From NCBI RefSeq assembly GCF_900176375.1, contig NZ_FWYF01000002.1:718161-782160 (forward strand): a DNA stretch of 64,000 bases. The letters are read 5' to 3'. Positions 1-6,418 of the stretch are shown in pieces (the first letter of the stretch is position 1; every line of letters starts with the position of its first letter). The notes beneath the pieces were generated by a model. The model saw only the letters and a program-made list of their open reading frames with translations, was not told the DNA's origin and made no database searches. Source of the stretch: Reichenbachiella faecimaris. Its GTDB lineage: Bacteria; Bacteroidota; Bacteroidia; Cytophagales; Cyclobacteriaceae. The position numbers were made by a program, and so were the translations under genes.

Positions 1-213
1 AGGTCTTCTATGAATTTTAATTGAATAGTGATTTTCTACATAAGAACCATTGATTCGTTCTGAACGAACCAGTTCGTATTTAAGTGACTCAATATGTCTG
101 GTAGCCTCAAATACTTCACGCACTTTTTCAGGAGCCGATTTTTTACTCGGATCTGTAAAACTTAGTGAAACTATTGCAAAAAAGGCAACTAACCAGAATT
201 GAGACTTCATCAT
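1..213 (-). CDS. Secreted DUF1571-like protein, 3'-truncated by window edge
   Basis: Reading the reverse strand from an ATG ATG pair at 213 gives 71 open codons that run off the window start, so only the N-terminus is present. It begins with a typical signal peptide (MMKSQFWLVAFFAIVSLSF) followed by a helical stretch and the segment LVRSERINGSYVENHYSIKI. That segment resembles the start of DUF1571 proteins, a LolA-like fold in which an R/E-x-E-R-x-x-G strand opens the beta-sheet. The family name is from memory and rests on a short stretch. The protein should be exported to the periplasm. No clear ribosome binding site is visible, which is common in this phylum. It is divergent from the S9 peptidase, with 107 bp between the two starts. 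Confidence 0.6.
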   Translation of the reverse strand, partial: MMKSQFWLVAFFAIVSLSFTDPSKKSAPEKVREVFEATRHIESLKYELVRSERINGSYVENHYSIKIHRRP

Positions 214-320
214 ATTATTTCAATAAGCCAGAAATGGCATTCTTACTTATGACAAATAATAAAAGGCACACCCCCAAATGCTTTTCTATTTTGTAAATTG
301 CCCGCAAAATCCAAGATGCT

Positions 321-2222
321 ATGAAAAAGTTTATTACCCTGATTTGTTTGTCTTTATCACTTCATACAGTTTTCGCCCAGAATGTAATGACTCCGGAATT
401 GTTATGGAGTCTGGGTCGGGTGAGTGGAATAGGAATTTCCACTGATGGCAATTCCATCGTTTATGCCGTCACCCAATATGACATAGCTACTAATGATAAA
501 AACACGGAATATTTCTCAATTCCTGTTTTAGGAGGAGCCCCTTCCAAGATAGATGATCCTTTCAAATTATTAGCTGATCAGAGTATTTCACCTAACGGTA
601 AGTACAAGGTTTATCATCGTCCTGTGAAGATTTATAGTGCAACAGGAAAAGATTATTATCCTGAATTGGACAAATCGGAAGTGCAAATTTACAATGATCT
701 GATGTACAGACATTGGGATACCTGGGCGGACGGTACTTATAATCATGTGTTCATGAGTAAAGTGGACGGAACCGATGAAGTGGACATTATGAAAAACAAA
801 ACGTTTCATAGCCCAACCAAACCATTTGGGGATGAGACAGATTATATCTGGAGCCACAAGGGCGGAAAAATTTTGTATGTAACAAAAGCTAAGGCAGGCT
901 CAGCCTATGCTACAAGTACGAATACAGATATTTTTTCATACGACCTCCATACACTCACTACAACAAACCTAACCAAAGGTATGCTGGGCTATGACAACAA
1001 TCCAGCATATTCTAAGTATGGCATACTTGCTTGGTTGAGCATGAAAACAAGTGGATATGAATCGGACAAAACAGATATTGTGATTTCGGATCGATATGGA
1101 AAAAGAAACTTAACAGAGGGCTGGGATGGAACTGTGGATAGTTTCAAATGGTCTGAAGACGGCAAAACGATTTATTTCATCGCGCCATTTGGAGGAGAAA
1201 AACATCTCTTTTCTGTGGACTATCCAGGAAAATCTAAGAAGCTTCCAGTAGTAAAGCAGATTACCCAAGGGCAATTTGACGTAACAGGTATTGTGGGTCA
1301 AAACGGAAAGCAAATCATTGTATCGCGAACAGATATGAATCATGCGACAGAACTTTTCACGGTCAACCTTAGTGACGGTAAAATGAAACAACTGACGCAT
1401 GTGAATGACGAAAGGTACCAGTCTATTGGCCTAGGTAAAGTAGAAAAAAGAATGATCACCACTACAGACAATAAACAAATGGTGACGTGGGTAATTTACC
1501 CACCTGATTTCGACCCAGCCAAAAAATACCCAACCTTGTTGTACTGTCAAGGTGGTCCTCACGGCCCATTATCTCAGTTTTATTCATTTAGATGGAATTT
1601 TCAGCTGATGGCGGCTCAAGGTTACATTGTAGTAGCACCAAATCGAAGAGGTATGCATGGCCATGGGGTAGAGTGGAATGATCAAATCAGTAAAGATTAT
1701 GGGGGGCAGAATATCCAGGATTATTTATCAGCTATAGATATAATGGCAAAAGAGCCATTTGTAGACGAAAATAGATTGGGAGCTGTGGGAGCCAGCTATG
1801 GAGGCTATTCAGTTTTTTACTTGGCAGGAATGCACAACAAAAGATTCAAAACTTTTATATCTCATGATGGCATTTTCAACTGGAGAAGCATGTATGGTAC
1901 CACAGAAGAGATGTTTTTTGTCGATTGGGAAATTGGAGGCCCCTATTGGGAAAAGGATAATGCCGCAGCTCAAAAGTCTTATGCGGAATTTAATCCAATT
2001 GAATTTGTCCAAAAATGGGATACACCTATCATGATTGTACAAGGTGGAAAGGATTATAGAGTGCCCATTGGTCAGGGCTTAGAAGCTTATCAAGCAGCAC
2101 AATTGTTAGGTATAAAAAGCCGTTTGATATATATCCCGAACGAGAACCATTGGGTGCTTTCTGCACAGAATGGTATGGTCTGGCAGCGAGAATTTTTCCG
2201 TTGGTTGCGCGAAACGTTATAG
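321..2222 (+). CDS. Secreted S9-family prolyl oligopeptidase-type serine peptidase
   Basis: This 633-residue protein has a signal peptide (cleavage near residue 19-20, after VFA), a seven-bladed-propeller-like N-terminal region to about residue 380, and a C-terminal alpha/beta-hydrolase domain. The nucleophile elbow GASYGG places the catalytic serine at about S492, with the acid at about D578 (GGKDYRVP) and the histidine at about H610 (NENHWV). That order and spacing are those of the S9 (DPP/acylaminoacyl peptidase) family. It should cleave short peptides in the periplasm or at the surface, with substrate unknown. The small zinc-ribbon gene follows after only 3 nt and a strong terminator closes the pair, so the two are probably co-transcribed. 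Confidence 0.93.
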   Translation: MKKFITLICLSLSLHTVFAQNVMTPELLWSLGRVSGIGISTDGNSIVYAVTQYDIATNDKNTEYFSIPVLGGAPSKIDDPFKLLADQSISPNGKYKVYHRPVKIYSATGKDYYPELDKSEVQIYNDLMYRHWDTWADGTYNHVFMSKVDGTDEVDIMKNKTFHSPTKPFGDETDYIWSHKGGKILYVTKAKAGSAYATSTNTDIFSYDLHTLTTTNLTKGMLGYDNNPAYSKYGILAWLSMKTSGYESDKTDIVISDRYGKRNLTEGWDGTVDSFKWSEDGKTIYFIAPFGGEKHLFSVDYPGKSKKLPVVKQITQGQFDVTGIVGQNGKQIIVSRTDMNHATELFTVNLSDGKMKQLTHVNDERYQSIGLGKVEKRMITTTDNKQMVTWVIYPPDFDPAKKYPTLLYCQGGPHGPLSQFYSFRWNFQLMAAQGYIVVAPNRRGMHGHGVEWNDQISKDYGGQNIQDYLSAIDIMAKEPFVDENRLGAVGASYGGYSVFYLAGMHNKRFKTFISHDGIFNWRSMYGTTEEMFFVDWEIGGPYWEKDNAAAQKSYAEFNPIEFVQKWDTPIMIVQGGKDYRVPIGQGLEAYQAAQLLGIKSRLIYIPNENHWVLSAQNGMVWQREFFRWLRETL

Positions 2223-2225
2223 AAA

Positions 2226-2468
2226 ATGAAATGCGTTACAAATAAGATTTGCTACGACACTAAAGAACTGGCTGAGGAGGCATTGATTGAACATCGTGCA
2301 CGCTATTATCATAATGAAAATAGCGGCCCGATTAATGTCTATGAATGCCGAGATTGTGGGAGTTACCATTTTACCTCACAGGGTGAGGTCAGTGAATTGA
2401 TCAAGCAAAACAAATCTAAAATTGACGCTAGCCGAGAGGCCAATTATTGGGAAAGGAAACTGAGATGA
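2226..2468 (+). CDS. Small zinc-ribbon-like protein
   Basis: An 80-residue cytoplasmic protein with four cysteines arranged as two pairs, an early C3/C9 pair and a later CRDC pair near residues 41-44. The second pair is followed by GSYHFTS. The pattern Cx5C, a helix rich in Ala/Glu, then YxCxxCxxYHxTS matches a widespread family of very small zinc-binding proteins of unknown role. Residues between the pairs are predicted to form one helix, and the C-terminus is charged. It starts 3 nt after the S9 peptidase stop and ends at the intrinsic terminator, so it is a real second cistron rather than a shadow. Function is not known; zinc binding is inferred from the cysteine spacing. Confidence 0.75.
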   Translation: MKCVTNKICYDTKELAEEALIEHRARYYHNENSGPINVYECRDCGSYHFTSQGEVSELIKQNKSKIDASREANYWERKLR

Positions 2469-2498
2469 AAAAAGGGTTCGCGATTGCGAACCCTTTTA
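2468..2498 (+). terminator. Bidirectional intrinsic terminator
   Basis: A perfect 12-bp stem (left arm 2470-2481, right arm 2486-2497) with a 4-nt loop. An A-run precedes it and four T end the right arm. It lies between the stop of the zinc-ribbon gene and the stop of the convergent TonB receptor gene and could serve both. Confidence 0.85.
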
Positions 2499-2529
2499 CT
2501 ACTAACTAATTACTCAACTTTACTCTTCT

Positions 2530-5322
2530 TTAAAATCTTACATTTACCGTCAGGTTATACAAAGAACCCAATTGGCTGAAGTGATAGCCATCATAAGTCA
2601 TTTGTGAATATCTCTGGTTGAAAGTAATAAGGTTCGACTGATTCTGCACTTGTGCAGCGTCATTCAATAATGTTTCCCCAGCTGCATTCAATGCCTTGAA
2701 TTCCCATTCTGGTAACACGTTGAAGATGTTGTTCACATTGAAAGAAATGTTTACTTTATCAGTTGCACTGAAATTGACTCCTAAATCAGTAACCACCTTA
2801 GGCTTGAATTCTGTTTTTAAATTAGAATCCATTCCTTGTTGTCTGAAAGTAGTAGTGCCGAAATAGGTGTTGTTCAAAGAGAACCCGAATTTGCCTAATT
2901 CATAGTTTACACCCAATATCCACTTAGTTTTAGGTCTAGAGGTAAAGAATAAAGCTTCTTGTGTGTCATTCACTACAGATTGACCTGCACCTGCTACCAA
3001 TGCTGGGTTTTTGACGTCTCCATCTCTTTCGTTCTGAATCGTATAATTTCCAGACAAGGTGAAACCTAATGTTCCATTGCCAGCACTTAAGTTTTTGTAA
3101 TTAGCAACAAAATCAATACCTGAAGTTTTTGTGTCCAACGCATTAACGAAGAAACTGACATCACTTAAGTTGTTATCCGTAAGCACCTGATCTAGAGGTG
3201 TACCACCACCAGAAGTTGGACCTATCTCTGTACTCAACACAATTCTGTCAGAAACAGAAATATTGTAGTAATCTACTGTAACATCAAAATTGTCGTTTGG
3301 TCTCATGCCAAGTCCAACTGTGAAGTTGAAAGACTCTTCAGCGTCTAGCTGGGGAATACCTAACAGTTTGGCTTGTGGGGAAACGTTATTAACCAACCCA
3401 CCTACTTGTATACCTGCCCCAGGTACAAAGCTGTACTGTGCTTTTTGAGTATAAATCTGGTGCAAAGTTGGTGCCCTGAATCCTGTAGAAGCAGACGCTC
3501 TCAATGTCATCTTGTCGTCCATCAATTTGTATCTGGAGCTCAGCTTCCAAACAAAAGCTTGCCCAAAGTCGCTATAGTTTTCCACTCTGGCTGTACCGTT
3601 CAACAAGAAGTTGTCTGTAACGTCATAAGACAAATCGAAATATCCTCCAATGTTGTATCTATTGAATTTACCCGAATTTTCTGGCGTGTTGCCAGCAAAT
3701 GAATCGGCTCCTCCACCGTCATAAGAAGCCTTTCCTCCTTCGATTACCGTAAAGGTTTCATTTCTAAACTCAGCACCAAATGCCATAGCAAGTGATGAAG
3801 AAATTTCTTTAGAAATATCAATGTTACCTACAATATGGTTAAACCTGGTTCCTCCTGGATCAAAACTAATAGGGCTATTTTCTCTGTAAAGCAATGAACC
3901 TTCATTGATTTCTCCAGGATCTACCGCACCATCACTATTAGCATCTAACCACGTGGATGGAGAATAAACAAAATTTCTGTTGTGAGAATTGGTTACTTTA
4001 TATGTCTGTGTATTTCCTCCTACAGTGAAACTTCCATCGTAAGTCCAGCCATTCATTTCAGACCTAACACCTAGGGTTCCATTGTAGTCATTTAACAAAC
4101 CGTCAAAAGTTGGAACATATCCGTCATAGCCGCCAGCATTTGTTGGGTGATCGCCAGGGAAGAAATTTGCCAAGTAAGGAAAATCTGTAATAGTTCTCCA
4201 ATAAGGTGTTCTGTAGTTGGCATAGCTATTTACGTTCTTATAAACATATGCCCCATTAAAATATCCTTTGGTATTGCTACTGATGTTGAACCCACCGTTC
4301 AATAAGAATTTGGCCGCAGTTGTCTCAGGTGAACCATTAATATTGCCCGCATCAGGCCTTCTATTTAAAAATTCTTGTACATCTGCGATATTAGCACCAA
4401 AATCAGCTGCTTCGCCAGCAGCATTTACAGTTCCCGGGCGATTGGCTAGCTCTCTTTTTGAGAAATCAACAGTGTAGTTTAGGAAGCCACCCTCCCCCAG
4501 ACTCGTACCTGCATTCAAACTCACACCAACAGATTCTCCATCTCCTTCTCCTGTGATTCCACCTCTTAGTGTCACCGAACCATAGTCTACATCGTCTTTC
4601 AAAATGATGTTCATGACTCCGGCAATCGCATCAGATCCATATTGTGCAGATGCCCCATCTCTCAAGATTTCAACTCTTTCGATTGCGTCCTGTGGGATGG
4701 CTGAGATATCAGCGCCTGTCTCACCTCTACCGGGTGAAGTTTGGGTGTAGAGCAAGGCACTTAGATTTTTTCTCTTTCCATTGATCAGGATCAATGTTCT
4801 ACTAGGCCCCATGTTTCGAATTTCATAAGGGTCAAGAAGAGAAGTAGCATCGTTTACTGGTGTCTGTACAGAGTTGAAAGAAGGCACTCTATAAGTTAAG
4901 GCCTTATCAAAAGTGTTTTGACCAGTGCTTGTCAGCTCTTTGGCGTCAAGAATGTCTACAGGTACAGCAGTGTCAATATTTGATCGAGGTCTACTTCTAG
5001 TACCTACTACCACAAGTTCGTTGAGCAATTCTACATTTTCCTCGATTGTAACGTTCAAAGATTTGTTTTCTCCAGAAGCTACAGTTACGTTGATGGTTTT
5101 TTTGTTGTACCCGACGAAGGCAACAGAAACATCATGCGTGCCAGCAGGCACTTTCAATTCGTAAGCTCCATTCACATCAGTGATTGTGCCGTTACTGCTA
5201 GAGATACTTACTGTAGCTCCGATTACTGGGCCATTCTTGTCTGTAATGGTACCACTGATTTGTTGCGCATGAACCAAAAATGGCATGACCAGCAACATTA
5301 AAATCTGTAATGATTTCTTCAT
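2530..5322 (-). CDS. TonB-dependent outer-membrane receptor (stand-alone)
   Basis: A 930-residue protein with a signal peptide (MKKSLQILMLLVMPFLVHA), then a carboxypeptidase-like regulatory beta-sandwich (about residues 20-105, starting QISGTITDKNGPVIGATVSI). A TonB plug follows (about 115-245, including the RVEILRDGASAQYG segment), and then a long barrel ending in an aromatic residue (NVRF). It should take up a scarce ligand through the outer membrane using TonB energy. No SusD, DUF4249 or TonB partner lies beside it, so the ligand cannot be guessed. About residues 460-471 form a canonical EF-hand-like loop (DANSDGAVDPGE) within the barrel region, probably extracellular. The gene is monocistronic and ends at a shared terminator. 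Confidence 0.93.
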   Translation of the reverse strand: MKKSLQILMLLVMPFLVHAQQISGTITDKNGPVIGATVSISSSNGTITDVNGAYELKVPAGTHDVSVAFVGYNKKTINVTVASGENKSLNVTIEENVELLNELVVVGTRSRPRSNIDTAVPVDILDAKELTSTGQNTFDKALTYRVPSFNSVQTPVNDATSLLDPYEIRNMGPSRTLILINGKRKNLSALLYTQTSPGRGETGADISAIPQDAIERVEILRDGASAQYGSDAIAGVMNIILKDDVDYGSVTLRGGITGEGDGESVGVSLNAGTSLGEGGFLNYTVDFSKRELANRPGTVNAAGEAADFGANIADVQEFLNRRPDAGNINGSPETTAAKFLLNGGFNISSNTKGYFNGAYVYKNVNSYANYRTPYWRTITDFPYLANFFPGDHPTNAGGYDGYVPTFDGLLNDYNGTLGVRSEMNGWTYDGSFTVGGNTQTYKVTNSHNRNFVYSPSTWLDANSDGAVDPGEINEGSLLYRENSPISFDPGGTRFNHIVGNIDISKEISSSLAMAFGAEFRNETFTVIEGGKASYDGGGADSFAGNTPENSGKFNRYNIGGYFDLSYDVTDNFLLNGTARVENYSDFGQAFVWKLSSRYKLMDDKMTLRASASTGFRAPTLHQIYTQKAQYSFVPGAGIQVGGLVNNVSPQAKLLGIPQLDAEESFNFTVGLGMRPNDNFDVTVDYYNISVSDRIVLSTEIGPTSGGGTPLDQVLTDNNLSDVSFFVNALDTKTSGIDFVANYKNLSAGNGTLGFTLSGNYTIQNERDGDVKNPALVAGAGQSVVNDTQEALFFTSRPKTKWILGVNYELGKFGFSLNNTYFGTTTFRQQGMDSNLKTEFKPKVVTDLGVNFSATDKVNISFNVNNIFNVLPEWEFKALNAAGETLLNDAAQVQNQSNLITFNQRYSQMTYDGYHFSQLGSLYNLTVNVRF

Positions 5323-5536
5323 GTTAAATTTATTTTAGTTGATATAGATATAGGCACAGTTGTCCTGCACTTGTTTAGATATACAGCTAAGTGATGGGTA
5401 GCACCCACCCTGATAGAAGAAAATTTTTTATTGGGGTCAGAAACAGAATATTCGACTTGTTTTGTGGCGATTTAGGATATAAAAGTGGGATGTGGTTTTC
5501 TTTTGCTGATTTAACTTAATCTTAACATTGAATTCG

Positions 5537-5697
5537 CAACTACAAAGGAATTCATTGCGTTCTTTGTGGTAGAAAATAGGTGCAGTCGTGCAGCTACCAA
5601 AGACACAGCGGGGATGACCAAGCAAAAGTAGATCGTCGCGAAAGGGGTTTTATGAACAAGAAGCCTCAGCTGAACTGGCAAATGCCGGTTTTTTTTG
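5537..5697 (+). ncRNA. Candidate small RNA ending at an orphan intrinsic terminator
   Basis: This gene-free stretch ends in a good terminator (5673-5697) that no upstream plus-strand gene needs, so something short is probably transcribed here. A 9-bp hairpin with one wobble pair (arms 5539-5547 and 5562-5570, 14-nt loop) lies near the proposed 5' end. A weak promoter-like TTTTG...TAACATTG lies upstream (-7-like box near 5522-5529). The 5' end is a guess. I do not recognise an SRP, 6S, tmRNA or RNase P signature. A 22-codon ORF starting at 5652 runs through the terminator and is not convincing as a gene. Confidence 0.35.
5673..5697 (+). terminator. Orphan intrinsic terminator
   Basis: The stem AACTGGC / GCCGGTT (7 bp, one T-G wobble, loop AAAT) is followed by six further T. 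It sits 125-150 nt upstream of the globin promoter region, in a stretch with no recognisable plus-strand gene before it. It is the main evidence for the candidate small RNA. Confidence 0.65.
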
Positions 5698-5733
5698 TGC
5701 CTAATTTCCCCAAAACCTAATTCCCCGCCTTAA

Positions 5734-5765
5734 AACCTGTCACATGACAGGTTATTACATGTCAT
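5734..5765 (+). promoter_or_regulatory. Palindromic operator upstream of globin gene
   Basis: A perfect 9-bp inverted repeat AACCTGTCA / TGACAGGTT with a 2-bp spacer occupies 5734-5753. A third TGTCAT half-site lies at 5760-5765, inverted relative to the central ATGACA. Such a dyad upstream of a globin suggests a dimeric regulator. A Crp/Fnr-family or other nitric-oxide or oxygen-responsive factor is the natural guess, but the regulator is not identified. It lies about 55-80 bp upstream of the -7 box, consistent with activation from an upstream site. Confidence 0.6.
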
Positions 5766-5816
5766 AAAAATCGCTTGCCCTTGCTATCACCCATAGTTAT
5801 CGAAAGTGGAGCCTCA

Positions 5817-5824
5817 TAGATTTG
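5817..5824 (+). promoter_or_regulatory. Bacteroidota-type -7 box for the globin gene
   Basis: TAGATTTG matches the TAnnTTTG consensus of the phylum exactly. No TTTG -33 element is visible at 19-21 bp upstream, which fits a promoter that depends on the activator bound at the upstream palindrome. It implies a transcript start near 5830 and a leader of about 80 nt. Confidence 0.5.
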
Positions 5825-5856
5825 TATTACAATTTTAATATGAGAAAATGCTTACA

Positions 5857-5891
5857 TCGGGGTATTGAGGATGCCAATACTCCGAATTTTT
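5857..5891 (+). promoter_or_regulatory. Leader hairpin with T-run before the globin start
   Basis: An 11-bp stem (5857-5867 with 5875-5885, one G-T wobble, 7-nt loop) is followed by a short T-run (5888-5892). It lies in the predicted leader about 20 nt before the globin ATG at 5912. It has the form of an intrinsic terminator or attenuator. It might alternatively be a translational control or mRNA stability element. Confidence 0.45.
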
Positions 5892-5911
5892 CCAAACTAA
5901 AATTTAAAATC

Positions 5912-6328
5912 ATGACAAATACAGTTGCAATAACTCCATACAATAAAAAACTGGTCCGCGCGACTTTCTGGATGGTAGAGCCAAAGGCAGATGAGGCGGC
6001 AGAAATTTTTTATACTAAACTCTTTGAGATGAGTCCAGAACTTAGACCTCTCTTCAAAGGTAATATGAGGGATCAAGGCAAAAGAATGATGGAAATGCTA
6101 AGTACAGTAGTAAAAGGGTTGAATACACTGGATGTTTTGGCTCCATTGGTAAGAAGTATGGGAAGAAGACACGTGAACTATGGAATCAAAACCGAACACT
6201 ACAACATGGCGGCGGCTGCACTTATGTATTCGCTCAAAGAAGAACTCCAAGAAAATTGGAATGAGGAGGTCGAGTCAGCTTGGCTCGAGGTCTACCAAAC
6301 GGTTTCAGATATCATGCAATCAGCCTAA
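5912..6328 (+). CDS. Single-domain bacterial globin
   Basis: A 138-residue haem protein resembling the globin domain of flavohaemoglobin/Vgb-type haemoglobins. From the chosen ATG (MTNTVAITPY) the key positions are F48 (CD1, in PLFKG), Q55 (E7, DQGKRMM) and the proximal H96 (F8, in GIKTEHY), with the usual RRHVNYGI segment before it. It ends after the H helix with no FAD/NAD reductase domain, so it is a stand-alone globin for O2 or NO chemistry. The frame is open 30 codons further upstream, from a TTG at 5822. That extension would read through the leader hairpin and is not globin-like, so I reject it. A tiny membrane-peptide ORF follows after 2 nt. Confidence 0.9.
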   Translation: MTNTVAITPYNKKLVRATFWMVEPKADEAAEIFYTKLFEMSPELRPLFKGNMRDQGKRMMEMLSTVVKGLNTLDVLAPLVRSMGRRHVNYGIKTEHYNMAAAALMYSLKEELQENWNEEVESAWLEVYQTVSDIMQSA

Positions 6329-6330
6329 TT

Positions 6331-6411
6331 ATGACATTTAAAAAATACGTCCGCATTGCCATCAGTTTACTTTCTTATGTTTTAATCATGGCGTTGGTGA
6401 TAGCAGGGTGA
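6331..6411 (+). CDS. 26-residue single-helix membrane peptide
   Basis: Two nucleotides after the globin stop, an ATG opens a 26-codon frame (MTFKKYVRIAISLLSYVLIM... ending VIAG). It has three positive residues at the N-terminus, then about 18 hydrophobic residues, the profile of a single N-in membrane helix. Close spacing to the globin suggests translational coupling. Small single-helix proteins often accompany respiratory oxidases, but no homology can be claimed here. It might be a chance ORF. It ends 7 nt before the stop of the convergent gene. Confidence 0.4.
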   Translation: MTFKKYVRIAISLLSYVLIMALVIAG

Positions 6412-6418
6412 ATAGCAT

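Noticed and set aside
5437-5625. 62-codon minus-strand ORF in the receptor-globin spacer
   Set aside because: No motif, odd composition, and it covers the region that looks like a small RNA.
5822-5911. Longer globin start (TTG at 5822)
   Set aside because: It would add 30 residues that read through the leader hairpin and lack globin features; the ATG at 5912 fits the family.
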